In this document: piece by piece, positions 41,931 through 51,134 of the stretch
How the letters are laid out: each line of letters opens with the position of its first letter
Position numbering within the stretch: the first letter of the stretch is position 1
NCBI GenBank assembly: GCA_046330455.1
Contig: JAXLSU010000001.1
Location: forward strand, 310,001 to 374,000
Source of the DNA: CAVQXR01 sp046330455
GTDB taxonomy: Bacteria; Actinomycetota; Thermoleophilia; Gaiellales; Gaiellaceae
DNA length: 64,000 nt
Direction of reading: 5' to 3'
Notes under the pieces: generated by a model
Seen by the model: the letters and a program-made list of their open reading frames with translations, nothing else
Databases searched by the model: none
Told to the model about the DNA's origin: nothing
Position numbers and translations under genes: made by a program

Positions 41931-42601
41931 GGAGTTGTCCCGGCATCTGCTTCCGCACGGGCCCGGAGCGCCGAGCCTCGCCCGGCTCCAGGGCCGCGTC
42001 GTGGCTGCCCGAGCCTCGGCTCCGGCTCCCGCGCGGGCTCGAGACCCTCGGGGAACGAACGCGGGCCCGCAGGCAACGCCCAGGCCGAGGACCGGGGCCC
42101 ATCCGGCCCGGAGCCAGGTCCCGGGAACCCGTCCCGATGTGAGGCGCGTTTCGCGCAGAGGTGGCCGGCGCGGCCCGGTGTTCGGTGCCGGTGGCTATGA
42201 AGCTGGCGCCACGACGAACCATCGAGAAGCCGGCGCTCCGGCTACGCGCCGGCGATCGGCGGCGGTGGAGCCGGAGTCACCGGTCTCTTCGTCAGTGCTG
42301 CCGAGGCTCTCCCGGCCGTGCGGTCGGCAGGGCCGCGGAGCGTCGACCTTCCCGGGTCCTGCCCGACGCGCAGGCGGGTCTTGCCTGGTGCGGGAGCGTT
42401 CCCGTCCAGGTCGTGCTCCGGGGGCCGTGGGTCACGGCTCGCCGGTCGGTCGTCCGGGACGTCACTCGGTCGGCCCGCCGTGGCCGCGGCCCTTCGGGCC
42501 GCTTCTGCGCGGGTCGCGTCCCGCCAGGCCGTCCGCTCGACCGCGAAGGAGCCGGGCTCCGCCCGGCTCCTTCGCGGATCCGGCCCGGCCGAGCCGGGCC
42601 G
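41931..42601. other. Large non-coding block rich in hairpins
   Basis: About 670 bp between the ArsR promoter and the SDR gene with no convincing gene. The open frames that cross it have Arg/Pro/Gly-rich compositions and no recognisable domain. It is very GC-rich and full of inverted repeats: GAGCC-TC-GGCTC near 42010, GCGGCCC-TTC-GGGCCGC at 42486-42502, and two strong hairpins at its right end. It may be a decayed gene, a structured RNA or stacked terminators. Confidence 0.6.
42541..42601. terminator. Double hairpin after the SDR gene
   Basis: CGGCCCGGC-CGA-GCCGGGCCG (42581-42601) touches the SDR stop codon. Directly beyond it is a perfect 16-bp stem CCGCGAAGGAGCCGGG / CCCGGCTCCTTCGCGG with a CTCCG loop (42541-42577). 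They are probably the terminator of the minus-strand acyl-CoA operon. Confidence 0.75.
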
Positions 42602-43399
42602 TCAGCCGCCGAGGGCGGGCAGATAGCCCTCCTGTTCGAGCCAGTGCCCGCCGTCGATCGTCAGCACCTCACCGGTGATATATGACGCATATCCAGAGCA
42701 CAGCGCGGTCGACCACCAACCGATCTCCTCCACGGTGGCGAGCCTGCCGAGCGGAACCGTGGACGAGACGCGGGCGCGATCGTCCTCGGTCGGCCAGAGG
42801 GCGGCGCCCGCCCCTTCCGTCTCGGTCGGGCCCGGGCAGATCGCGTTGACCCTGATCCCGTGCGAGGCCCACTCGACCGCGAGTGTCCGGGTCATCGCGA
42901 GCACGCCCGCCTTCGCGGCCGCGGAATGAACGGTTCCGGGCCCACCCGTCCATGCGTAGCTCGCGAGGACGCTCAGGATCGCACCGCCGTCGCCCTGGGC
43001 AATCATCTGACGTCCGGCCGCGCGCGCGCAGAGAAAGCCTCCGTCGAGCACGATCCCGACCACCGCGCGCCAGCCGTTCGGAGAGAGGTCCTCCGCGCGG
43101 ACGATGAAGTTCCCGGCAGCGTTGTTGACGAGAACGTCAACTCGCCCAAAGCGCTTGACGGCCTCGGCGACCATCGCGTCGACCTGATCGGGCTGGCGCA
43201 CGTCGGTCGGCTTCCAGTGCGCCGCGCCACCGTCGTCCTCGATCTGGGCGACGGTCTCCTCGAGCGGTTCCGGACGCCGGCCGGCGACGAGGACGGAGGC
43301 GCCGAGCCGGGCGAACTCGAGCGCCATCGCGCGACCCATTCCGCTGCCGCCTCCGGTGACGACCGCGACCTTGCCCTCGAATGTCCCCTCAACGAGCAC
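42602..43399 (-). CDS. SDR oxidoreductase, 2,4-dienoyl-CoA reductase-like
   Basis: Short-chain dehydrogenase of 265 aa with the NAD(P) motif TGGGSGMGRA (about residues 15-24) and NNAAGNFI. The active site lacks the usual YxxxK; instead it reads GTVHSAAAKAGVLAMTRTLAVEW, as in DECR-type 2,4-dienoyl-CoA reductases, where Tyr is replaced and Lys is kept. That makes reduction of a 2,4-dienoyl-CoA likely. GTG start with AAGGAGA upstream. It overlaps the end of the acyl-CoA synthetase gene by 11 bp and is last in the operon with acyl-CoA dehydrogenase and synthetase. Confidence 0.88.
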   Translation of the reverse strand: MLVEGTFEGKVAVVTGGGSGMGRAMALEFARLGASVLVAGRRPEPLEETVAQIEDDGGAAHWKPTDVRQPDQVDAMVAEAVKRFGRVDVLVNNAAGNFIVRAEDLSPNGWRAVVGIVLDGGFLCARAAGRQMIAQGDGGAILSVLASYAWTGGPGTVHSAAAKAGVLAMTRTLAVEWASHGIRVNAICPGPTETEGAGAALWPTEDDRARVSSTVPLGRLATVEEIGWWSTALCSGYASYITGEVLTIDGGHWLEQEGYLPALGG

Positions 43400-45464
43400 C
43401 CTGGTCTCCTTTCTGCGCCGGCACGATCCGCGCGTCGAGTGCGAGCGCCCGGTCGGGAGTGACGAGCAACGGGTTGACCTCGATCTCCCCGATCGCCGGC
43501 CGCGCGGCCGCCGCCTGCGAGAGCGCCGAGATCGCTGCGGCCGCGTGCGGCACGGCGAGCGGCGGGCGGCCGCGCGCCCCGAGCAGCAACGGCGAGCCCC
43601 GCAGCGAGTGGAGCAGACGTTCGGCCTCGGTGGCCGTCACCGGTGCGAGCGCGACCGCGACGTCGCGCAGCAACTCCGCGTAGATCCCGCCGATGCCCAC
43701 GAGCACGATCGGACCGAAGCGAGCGTCGAGCCGCGTCCCGGCGATCAGCTCGATTCCGGAGGCCAGCGGTGCCGTCCGCTCGACGGAGTAGCCTGGCGCT
43801 CGTAGTCGTGTTGCCATTTCCGAGAATATCCGCTCGAGCGCCTCCGGGCCCTCGATACCGAGGGCGACACCTCCGGCATCGGACTTGTGGAGCAGCCCGA
43901 GCGCCTTCAACACGACGGGGTAGCCGAGCTCCTCGGCCGCCTCGCGCGCCTCCGAGGTCGTGGTCACCCGCCGGGCCTCGACGAACGGGACTCCCGCTTC
44001 GGAGAGAAGGGTGCGAGCATCGAAATAGCCGTCCAGGTGGATGTCCTCGCCTCGCTGCGGCGGGAGTTCTGACACGCCCGTTGGTGGATTCAGGGCACGG
44101 TCCGCGAGACGGGCGAGGGTCGCGATGGCAGCCTCGATGTCGCCGTAGACGGGGACGCCCTTGCTGCGAAGGATCCGGGCGGCAGGTCCGCGTGGATACA
44201 TGGTCTGGACGGCGAGCGGCCGACCGGCCTCTGCAGCTGCGTGGGCCATGGCGAGCGCGACCTCGGACTCGCTGGCCTCGTACTCGGGACCGTACTCTGC
44301 ATAGCCGCCGAAGTAGCCGGTCAGGACCGCGGCGTCGACCTCGCCGGACTCGAGGAGCAGCCGGGCGACGCGCTCGAAGCTCGAGAAGTCCTGCTCGCCC
44401 CCACCCGCGAGGTCCACGGGATTGCGCGTGGACGCCGTCGGGCCGAGCGCGTCGGCCAGCCCGGCAGCGAGACCGTCGCTCAGCCGGGGCAGGTCGAATC
44501 CGGCCTCCGACGCGAGATCCGATGCGATGACCCCGTGGCCGCCCCCGTCGCCGAAGACGGCGAGTCGGCGTCCTTTCGGAAGGTCCGGCGTCAGCAGCGC
44601 GAGGGAGAGGTCGACGAGCTCCTGCGGGGTGCGCACGAGCTCGATCCCGGCCGCGCCGGAGGCGGCCCGGACGGCCACGAGGTCGCTGACGAGCGCGCCG
44701 GTGTGGGAGCGCGCGGCCCGGACGCTCGCATCGCTCCCACCGGCCGCGAGCAGGATCACTGGCTTGCCGGCAAGCGTGGCTGCGTGGCACGCCGACGCGA
44801 ACTCCCGACCGTCGCGGAAGTCCTCGACGTACAGCGCGACGACGCGGGTGGCCGGGTCGGCCGCAAACGAGGTGACGAGCTCGGCCGCTTCGAGGTCGGC
44901 CTGATTCCCGAGCGAGGCGAAGCGCGAGAAGCCGAGGCCGACCTCGTCGGCGAGCAGGGCGAGCTCGAGCGCGAGGTTGCCGCTCTGGGAGACGAGCCCG
45001 ATCGGCCCGGCAGGAAGCTCGCTCCAGCCGATGTCGAGCCGCGAGGCGGCGTCGAACGCGCCGAGGCAGTTCGGGCCGAGCAGGATCGCGCCGGCAGCGC
45101 GGACGCGCTCGGCGACGGCACGCTCGCGGGCAAGTCCCTCGTCGCCCGACTCGCCGAGCCCTGCGGTGATCCCGATGAGAGCCTTCGCCCCGGCAGCGAG
45201 GGCTGCGTCCACCGTCTCCTCGAAGGCGCGCTCGGGCACCGCGACCACCACCAGCTCGGCCGGCCCGGGGAGCTCGGCAAGCGACCGGTAGGCGCGCCGG
45301 CCGAGGATCTCGCCACCGCTCCGGTTGACGAGGTACACGGGACGCCGGTCGGCACCGCGCAGCGCACCACGCGCCAGCCCGTAACCCCACTTGACCGGAT
45401 CGTCGGACGCACCGACGACGGCCACGGACGACGGATCGAACAGGGGCCTGAGGTCGCGAGTCAA
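43389..45464 (-). CDS. ADP-forming acyl-CoA synthetase (fused alpha-beta)
   Basis: Protein of 691 aa of the ADP-forming acetate-CoA ligase superfamily. The CoA-binding domain begins DPSSVAVVGASDDPVKWG. The phosphohistidine motif is in RSHTGALVSD. An ATP-grasp domain follows, from LLSEAGVPFVEARRV through LHKSDAGGVALG to IGEIEVNPLLVTPD. There is no ATG or GTG near the domain start; the TTG at 45464 overlaps the acyl-CoA dehydrogenase stop as TTGA and is the only sensible start. The central gene of a three-gene operon. Paralogue of the protein at 31223-33253, with clear sequence divergence. Confidence 0.9.
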   Translation of the reverse strand: MTRDLRPLFDPSSVAVVGASDDPVKWGYGLARGALRGADRRPVYLVNRSGGEILGRRAYRSLAELPGPAELVVVAVPERAFEETVDAALAAGAKALIGITAGLGESGDEGLARERAVAERVRAAGAILLGPNCLGAFDAASRLDIGWSELPAGPIGLVSQSGNLALELALLADEVGLGFSRFASLGNQADLEAAELVTSFAADPATRVVALYVEDFRDGREFASACHAATLAGKPVILLAAGGSDASVRAARSHTGALVSDLVAVRAASGAAGIELVRTPQELVDLSLALLTPDLPKGRRLAVFGDGGGHGVIASDLASEAGFDLPRLSDGLAAGLADALGPTASTRNPVDLAGGGEQDFSSFERVARLLLESGEVDAAVLTGYFGGYAEYGPEYEASESEVALAMAHAAAEAGRPLAVQTMYPRGPAARILRSKGVPVYGDIEAAIATLARLADRALNPPTGVSELPPQRGEDIHLDGYFDARTLLSEAGVPFVEARRVTTTSEAREAAEELGYPVVLKALGLLHKSDAGGVALGIEGPEALERIFSEMATRLRAPGYSVERTAPLASGIELIAGTRLDARFGPIVLVGIGGIYAELLRDVAVALAPVTATEAERLLHSLRGSPLLLGARGRPPLAVPHAAAAISALSQAAAARPAIGEIEVNPLLVTPDRALALDARIVPAQKGDQGAR

Positions 45465-46618
45465 GGGGACAGCAGCCGACGTGAGATGATCAGCCGCTGG
45501 ATCTCGGACGTGCCCTCCTCGATCTCCTCGAGCTTGGCGTCGCGCATCCACTTCTCGACCGGGTACTCGCGTGAGTACCCCCAGCCACCGAGTGTCTGCA
45601 CGGCTGCCCACGTACAGAACATCGCGGTCTCCGATGCGTACAGCTTCGCCATCGCCGCCTCCTTCGGGACGAGCTCGCCGCCGTCGAGCGCGCGGGCCGC
45701 GCGCCAGACGAGCAGTCGGGCAGCGTCGACCCGTGTCGCCATGTCGGCGAGCCGGAAGGCGACGGCCTGGTGCTCGGCGATGGGCTTGCCGAACTGCACG
45801 CGCGTCCGGGCGTACTCGGTCGCGTACTCGAGCGCGGCGCGTGCCAGGCCCGTCGCGGCCGCTCCGAGCACGATCCGGGAGCGGTCGAACGTCCGCATGA
45901 GCCCGTAGAAGCCCGCACCCTCGTCGCCGAGCCTGCGATCGTCGCTTACCGCCACGTCCTCCAGGAACAGCTCGGAGTTCACGATCGCGCGCTGACCCAT
46001 CTTCCGCATCGGAGCACCGAACGACACCCCAGCGTCCGCCTTCTCGACGAGGAACGCGGTCACGCCCTTCGACCTCGTCCCGGGGGCGACGGTCGCGAAG
46101 ACGACGTAGAGGTCTGCGATCCCGCCGTTCGAGACCCACGTCTTCTGTCCCCGGAGCAGGTAGCCGCCGTCCGTCCGGGTTGCCGTCGTCTGCATCCCGG
46201 CCGCGTCCGAGCCGAAATCGGGCTCGGTCGTCGCAAGCGCGGTCAGAGGCGGTCGGTCGGCGCACAGAGGCTCGATCCAGCGCCGTTGCTGGGCGTCGGT
46301 TCCGAGCTCGAGCACCGGCTCGGCGAAGAACCCTCCCGAGGTGACGAGATTCCCGATCCCGGAGCAGCCGTGGCAGAGCTCCTCCTGGACGAGGCACTGC
46401 GTGAAGACGTCGGTCATGCCGCCACCGCCGTACTCCTCGGGGAGCATGTAGGAGGTGATGCCGAGATCTGCGGCTTTGTGCCAGATCTCCCACGGCATCT
46501 CGGTGTCGCCCTCGTCGACCGCCAGCGAGACCGGCCGGATCTCCCTGGCCGCGAACTCGCGACACAGCGCCTGGATCTCACGCTGCTCGGGAGTGAGCTC
46601 GACGATCTCCGTCGCCAT
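45461..46618 (-). CDS. Acyl-CoA dehydrogenase
   Basis: Flavoenzyme of 385 aa: ATTEPDFGSDAAG and GQKTWVSNGGIADLYVVFATV in the middle domain, ARTRVQFGKPIAEHQAVAF in the helical domain, and the catalytic Glu in EIEEGTSEIQRL near the C-terminus. It is closely similar in layout to the partial gene at 1-1128, so the two are paralogues. ATG 46618 gives a natural N-terminus; the longer open frame upstream is a shadow. Its stop overlaps the TTG start of the acyl-CoA synthetase. The three genes here would oxidise, ligate or unload an acyl-CoA and reduce dienoyl intermediates. Confidence 0.93.
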   Translation of the reverse strand: MATEIVELTPEQREIQALCREFAAREIRPVSLAVDEGDTEMPWEIWHKAADLGITSYMLPEEYGGGGMTDVFTQCLVQEELCHGCSGIGNLVTSGGFFAEPVLELGTDAQQRRWIEPLCADRPPLTALATTEPDFGSDAAGMQTTATRTDGGYLLRGQKTWVSNGGIADLYVVFATVAPGTRSKGVTAFLVEKADAGVSFGAPMRKMGQRAIVNSELFLEDVAVSDDRRLGDEGAGFYGLMRTFDRSRIVLGAAATGLARAALEYATEYARTRVQFGKPIAEHQAVAFRLADMATRVDAARLLVWRAARALDGGELVPKEAAMAKLYASETAMFCTWAAVQTLGGWGYSREYPVEKWMRDAKLEEIEEGTSEIQRLIISRRLLSP

Positions 46619-46638
46619 TGGTGAATCTTTCCAGATCC

Positions 46639-47805
46639 TCAGGGCTGCTCGACCGGTTGCGCGCGCATGCCCACGTCCGCAGCGGAGCCGGCCCTGAGCC
46701 CGAGCAGGGTGAGCCCGCACAGGGCCGCGAGGATCCCGTAGGTGACGGTGTCGCCGGCTGCGCCCGCGAGCGCTCCGCCCGCGGCCGTGCCGATCACGTT
46801 GCCGGGCGCCCACGCGAAGTTCATCAGTGCGAACCCGAGCGCGTGGGCCACGCCGGCGGCCTCGATACCGTCGGAGAGCATCGCCATCGACGGCGTCCAG
46901 AACATCCCGAACGCGACGCCCGCCAGCACGATCACGGCCGACAGGAGCCAGCGCTCTCCGAGCCAGGGAATCGCCAGCATCACCGCAGCGCTCAATGCGA
47001 GCCCGACGCGAAGGGGCGCCAGGCGGCCGCGTCGGTCCGACCAGCGGCCGATGAACGGGCTGGAAGCCGCCTCGAAGCACGCCGAGACGACGAACGTGGA
47101 CGCAATACCCGCAACACCCCAGCCGACGTCGTCGAGCTGGAGCGGGCCGAGCACCGAGAGGGCACCGAACAGCAGTGACGGGATCGTCAGCAACCACATG
47201 CCGGCAACGACCGGTCGCTGCCGGAGGGCGACGAGCAGGAGCCGGAGGGGCTGTGGCGGGTCCTGGGCCGGCGACGGGATCGAGAGCCCCACCAGTGCGA
47301 GCGTCAGCGCGAGCGCGGCGATGCCCCCGAAGCAGGCGAGCCGCCCGACCTGCGAGGCCACGCCTCCGACCACGGGCCCGAGCAGCGCTCCTCCGACGGC
47401 GGCGGACATCACGATGCCGATGAGCTCGCCACGCCGGGCGCGCGATCCGGCCGAGACCACCCAGGCGAGCACCCCCGTCCAGCACAGGGTTCCGGCCAGT
47501 CCCTGGGCAAAGCGCGTCAGGGCGAGCGGCCAGTATCCATCGGCGAGGCCGAACGCTGCACTCGCGGTAGCGAGCCCGATCAGCCCGAGGATGACCGTTC
47601 GCCTGACGCCGAAGCGGGTCGCCACGAGGCCGCTCGGAATCGTCCCGACGATCCCGCCGAGCGCGTAGCTCGCGACGAGGAGCCCGGCCTGCCATTTGAC
47701 CAGCCCGAGCTCGTCGCGAAGCTCGGGGAGCAGCGGTCCGAGTGCCGCGAAGAACATCGTGTCGACGAGCACCACGGAGCTCGCGAAGAGCAGCAGCCGC
47801 CTCAC
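46639..47805 (-). CDS. MFS transporter
   Basis: Major facilitator of 388 aa with about 12 hydrophobic helices. The loop 2-3 signature reads GLVATRFGVRRTVILG, and its equivalent in the second half is GRWSDRRGRLAPLRVGL. It is predicted to be a proton-driven efflux or uptake carrier of unknown substrate. The GTG start has no Shine-Dalgarno sequence but a TAGCAT -10 box 6 nt upstream. It lies 20 bp upstream of the acyl-CoA operon on the same strand, so the acyl-CoA genes may be read from its promoter. Divergent from a cupin gene. Confidence 0.9.
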   Translation of the reverse strand: MRRLLLFASSVVLVDTMFFAALGPLLPELRDELGLVKWQAGLLVASYALGGIVGTIPSGLVATRFGVRRTVILGLIGLATASAAFGLADGYWPLALTRFAQGLAGTLCWTGVLAWVVSAGSRARRGELIGIVMSAAVGGALLGPVVGGVASQVGRLACFGGIAALALTLALVGLSIPSPAQDPPQPLRLLLVALRQRPVVAGMWLLTIPSLLFGALSVLGPLQLDDVGWGVAGIASTFVVSACFEAASSPFIGRWSDRRGRLAPLRVGLALSAAVMLAIPWLGERWLLSAVIVLAGVAFGMFWTPSMAMLSDGIEAAGVAHALGFALMNFAWAPGNVIGTAAGGALAGAAGDTVTYGILAALCGLTLLGLRAGSAADVGMRAQPVEQP

Positions 47806-47811
47806 GGGTCG

Positions 47812-47817
47812 ATGCTA
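47812..47817 (-). promoter_or_regulatory. -10 box TAGCAT for leaderless MFS gene
   Basis: On the minus strand TAGCAT ends 6 nt before the GTG at 47805. It sits in the 52-bp gap to the divergent cupin gene, which by contrast has an AAGGAGG Shine-Dalgarno sequence. Confidence 0.5.
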
Positions 47818-47857
47818 GCGTCCGCCTCGAAGACCTGGACGAGCAAGGAGGAGCGAG

Positions 47858-48256
47858 ATGCGAATCGTGACGATCGACCGGGACGAGGCGCGCGTACCCG
47901 CCCATCCCGAGTGGTTTCCGGGGACCGTGCACCAGCAGCTGATGAACGATCCGGACACGCCGGAGGGCATCGAGCTGATCGGAGTCTGGTTCGATGCGGG
48001 CTCGCGTACGAAGCCCCACGTGCATCCGGTCGACCAGGTGCTTCAGGTCGTGGAGGGCGAGGGCGTCGTTGCCACCGAGACCGAGAAGCGGATCATCCGC
48101 CGAGGCGACTGGGTCGTCGTCCGGGCCGGCATCTGGCACTGGCACGGGGCGACGCCCGACTCGGCCATGTGTCACATCTCGATCAAGCAGCCGTGCGAGA
48201 CGGACTGGAGCTCACCCTGGGGCGACTGGGACTCCTACATGGAGGGCGCGGCCTGA
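47858..48256 (+). CDS. Cupin domain protein
   Basis: Cupin of 132 aa with a full first motif: SRTKPHVHPVDQVLQVVEGEG gives the metal-binding HxH and a downstream Glu. The second motif is RAGIWHWHGATPD, giving the fourth histidine. A metal-dependent enzyme or small-molecule sensor is likely; it is not close to the other cupin at 19086. The ATG is 6 nt after AAGGAGG. Monocistronic. The following gap (48257-48493) holds no gene, only a short inverted repeat CGCTA-GA-TAGCG at 48425-48436. Confidence 0.87.
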   Translation: MRIVTIDRDEARVPAHPEWFPGTVHQQLMNDPDTPEGIELIGVWFDAGSRTKPHVHPVDQVLQVVEGEGVVATETEKRIIRRGDWVVVRAGIWHWHGATPDSAMCHISIKQPCETDWSSPWGDWDSYMEGAA

Positions 48257-48493
48257 CGCTCGTCGTGGGAGGGCCCACCGGCCGCCTCGGTCCTTCCCCG
48301 GGCGCGCCGAAACCGGGACCCCGTCGGCCGCCCGTCCTCCCGGACGCGGCGCCGGCGGGTCTCGACCCACCTGTGTGCGAGAACCGTGACGAACCGCGCA
48401 CAACAGGTGAGTCGCGTCGCGATACGCTAGATAGCGGGAGGAGGCGAGGGGTGGCCCCGGGCCCCGGTTGGATCGGCGAGGCGGGAGTCGCCT

Positions 48494-49252
48494 CTACCAG
48501 AGGCCGCCGAGGGCGACGGTCACGGCTTCGCCGCTGATCCCGCTCGACTCCTCGCTGGTGAGAAAGGCGATCGCGGCGGCGACCTCGTCCATCGTCACGA
48601 CCCGACCCGGCGGGTAGGCGGCGCCGCGCTCTCTCCACACCTCGGCGACGCTGATCGTCCGCCGCTCTGCCTCGCGGGCGGCCGAGCGCTCGGCCATCTC
48701 GGTGCGCACCCAGCCCGGGAGGACGGCGTTGCAGGTGATGCCGTGGGGCCCGAGATCCTGCGCTGCGGCCCTCATCAGCCCGAGCAGCCCGTGCTTCGAG
48801 GCGCAGTAGGCCGCCATCCGGGCGCCGCCTATCTCGCCGGCGGTCGAGCTCACCATCACGATCCGGCCGTAGCGCCGCTCGATCATGTCCCGCGCTGTGA
48901 GGCGGGTGAGCTCGAACGGGCCATGGAGGTTCGTCGCCATGGTCTCGTGCCAGACCTCGGGCGGCAGCTCCCACAGCTCCGTCTCGCCCGCCGAGCCGAT
49001 GCCCGCGTTGTTGACGAGGATCTCGACCGGCCCGAGGAGACGGGCCTGCGCGACGATGCGGGCGCACCCTCCCGCGGTGGCAACAGTCTCCGACAGGGTC
49101 GCACAACCGGTCTCGACCGCGAGCGTGGCGAGCTCGCTCTCCGTCCTCGACACCGCGAGCACCCGGTCGCCCCGGGCGGCCAGCAGCCGGACGGTGGCGC
49201 GGCCGATCCCGCGGCCGGCCCCGGTGACGATGGCTACGCGGGCGGCGGGCAC
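48494..49252 (-). CDS. SDR family oxidoreductase (FabG-like)
   Basis: Short-chain dehydrogenase of 252 aa with VTGAGRGIGRA (about residues 8-18), NNAGIGSAG, the catalytic Ser in VMVSSTAGEIGG, and Tyr/Lys in AAYCASKHGLLGL: a complete classical active site. GTG 49252 is the start that fits the fold; the open frame continues 44 codons upstream inside the M28 gene. The first 19 bp overlap the M28 peptidase gene, so the two are coupled. The substrate alcohol or ketone is unknown. Confidence 0.9.
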   Translation of the reverse strand: MPAARVAIVTGAGRGIGRATVRLLAARGDRVLAVSRTESELATLAVETGCATLSETVATAGGCARIVAQARLLGPVEILVNNAGIGSAGETELWELPPEVWHETMATNLHGPFELTRLTARDMIERRYGRIVMVSSTAGEIGGARMAAYCASKHGLLGLMRAAAQDLGPHGITCNAVLPGWVRTEMAERSAAREAERRTISVAEVWRERGAAYPPGRVVTMDEVAAAIAFLTSEESSGISGEAVTVALGGLW

Positions 49253-51120
49253 GGGAGAGCCATCGTACGGGGCGAGGGGAGCGGTGGCGCGCGTCCTTCG
49301 AGCGCGCTCGCCATCGCGAGCAGCCGGCGCTCGAGCGCCCGTCGGGCACGTTCTGCCTCGCGCTCCAGCCGTTGCTCGAGCCACGGTTCGGGAGGCATCG
49401 CTCCCGGCTCGCTCCGCAGCGAGGCGAGCTCATTCCAGAGGTCTGGACCCGGATCGAGCCTGCCCTGCGCGGCCCAGGTCGCGCGTGCCGCCGAGGCCGA
49501 GGTCCGCCCGCGCTCCCGCGCGAACGCCGCCCGTGAGAGGTCGGAGCAGAGGGCGTTGAGCCCCACCCCGGCGAGAGCGGACGCAGCCTTCTCGAGGCGT
49601 CCGGCTCGAAGCGCGGCGAGCGCCTCCTCGAGCCGGCGCAGGTCGTTCGCGGGCTGAACGTGCGGGTAGGCAGCCGCTCCGGACGCATCGAGCCCGTGCA
49701 GCCCTCGCCCGACGGCTGTGAACGCCTGACGGCCGCGCCGCTCTGCAAGCGCGAGGGCTGCCTCCTCGACCCGCCGCCGGGCCGGTGATCGAGGCAGCGC
49801 GGCGAGCGAACGTCGCAGGTGGGCGGAGCGGGCACCGTAGTCGAGGATCTCGTCGGGCCCGGCGTCCGCGGTGAGCAGGATGCGCAAGAACACACGTCCG
49901 AGGTCGGCGAGATAGCCGGGGTCGAGCGTCTCGGGCGTGTCGAGCTGGGTGTGGTAGGTCTCCCGCGAGACCTCGTCGGTGAAGGTCGAGACGTTCACCC
50001 CGGGGATCCCGGCGGCGAGATGAGGCCAGACGTCCGTGAGCGGGCTCGGCGGGTCGATCGTGAATCCGTGCCGGAGCAGACCGTCCCGTTGCGCACGCCG
50101 GCAGAGGGTGCGCATCGTCCGCTCGAGCTCGGGCGGAGCGTCCACCGAGAGCGGCTGGCCGGGGCCGGCGCAACCCTCGAGGTTCAGGTAGAAGGGCACG
50201 CGCGACGACCAGGCCCGCCTGGCCTGCGTGATCCCGTACCACGAGCCGTAGCACCAGTCGAAGCGCGAGCGCGCGAGCCCGTACTCCTCGGCGGTGTGGG
50301 ACACGAAGGCGATCGGATGCTCGGGTCGGTGCCCGGTCAGCGTGAGCGCTCGTGCGAGCCCGAGAAGCAACGCCACGCCCGTCGCATTGTCATGCGCCGC
50401 CCGGAACCAGCCGTCGTGATGCGCCCCGACGAGGAGTGGCCGTCCGCGGCGCCGGCCGGGCAGCACGCCGATCACGTTCGCGGCCCACGCCTCCCGGAGC
50501 GTGGCTCCCAGCACGAGCCGTACCGGCGAGCCGGCCTTCGGCCACAGCGCGAGCGCGTCCTCCTTGCGGATCGTCACCACGGGCGGAGCCTCGCCGTGCC
50601 ACATCGCGTCGAAGCTGCCGAGCGCACCGTCCCGCTGGAAGTACGGCCCGCCCGGCAGGCACGCGACGATCACGGCCGAGGCGCCCCTGAGCCCGAGCTC
50701 GAGCCCGAACGCGTAGGGCCACAGCTCCTCATCCGACCAGTCGACGAGCACCACCTTCCCGGCGACGTCGACGCCTTCGAGCTCCCGCCGCCCGCCACGG
50801 TGCACGACGGCGAGCGGGCCCGACACGCCCGCGGAGCCCGTGCCGGGAACGCCGCCCATCGAGGCACACTCGTACCGCTGCGACCCCAGCTCGACGAACG
50901 CCTCCCGGAAGCGCCAGGCGTCGACCGGGACCGGCTCGAGCTCCACGTCGGCGAGGCCGAGGCGGCGAAACTCGCCCGCGACGAACGCTGCCGCCCGCCG
51001 ATCCTCGGGCGTGCCGGCAACCCGGAATCCGAGCGGGCTCGAGCCGATCGACGAGAGGCGCCGGACGACACTGCACAGGTACTCCGGATCGATGTGTCGC
51101 TCGACGGCCACGGCGGTCAT
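49234..51120 (-). CDS. M28 family aminopeptidase with PA domain
   Basis: Zinc peptidase of 628 aa. A protease-associated insertion (about residues 90-210, LEGVDVAGKVVLVDWSDEE) precedes the M28 core with metal ligands in LVGAHHDGW, AAHDNATG, VSHTAEEYG and TYHTQLDTPET. About 200 further residues form a helical Arg/Ala-rich tail with no known domain. There is no signal peptide, so it is probably cytoplasmic. The ATG has a TAGCTT -10 box 6 nt upstream. It follows the EamA transporter gene on the same strand; uptake and cleavage of a peptide or amide could be linked. Confidence 0.88.
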   Translation of the reverse strand: MTAVAVERHIDPEYLCSVVRRLSSIGSSPLGFRVAGTPEDRRAAAFVAGEFRRLGLADVELEPVPVDAWRFREAFVELGSQRYECASMGGVPGTGSAGVSGPLAVVHRGGRRELEGVDVAGKVVLVDWSDEELWPYAFGLELGLRGASAVIVACLPGGPYFQRDGALGSFDAMWHGEAPPVVTIRKEDALALWPKAGSPVRLVLGATLREAWAANVIGVLPGRRRGRPLLVGAHHDGWFRAAHDNATGVALLLGLARALTLTGHRPEHPIAFVSHTAEEYGLARSRFDWCYGSWYGITQARRAWSSRVPFYLNLEGCAGPGQPLSVDAPPELERTMRTLCRRAQRDGLLRHGFTIDPPSPLTDVWPHLAAGIPGVNVSTFTDEVSRETYHTQLDTPETLDPGYLADLGRVFLRILLTADAGPDEILDYGARSAHLRRSLAALPRSPARRRVEEAALALAERRGRQAFTAVGRGLHGLDASGAAAYPHVQPANDLRRLEEALAALRAGRLEKAASALAGVGLNALCSDLSRAAFARERGRTSASAARATWAAQGRLDPGPDLWNELASLRSEPGAMPPEPWLEQRLEREAERARRALERRLLAMASALEGRAPPLPSPRTMALPCPPPA

Positions 51121-51126
51121 GCGCGG

Positions 51127-51132
51127 AAGCTA
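51127..51132 (-). promoter_or_regulatory. -10 box TAGCTT for leaderless M28 gene
   Basis: On the minus strand TAGCTT ends 6 nt before the ATG at 51120, within the 14-bp gap after the EamA stop, so the peptidase may have its own start site inside the gene cluster. Confidence 0.45.
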
Positions 51133-51134
51133 GC

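Noticed and set aside
41935..42678. Plus-strand frame of almost 250 codons in the non-coding block
   Set aside because: Arg/Pro/Ser-rich translation without a domain; it runs into the SDR gene and overlaps the hairpins.
48448..48537. Possible 28-residue plus-strand peptide behind a GGAGGAGG site
   Set aside because: It overlaps the 3' end of the SDR gene, is Arg/Gly-rich, and nothing but the ribosome-binding-like sequence supports it.
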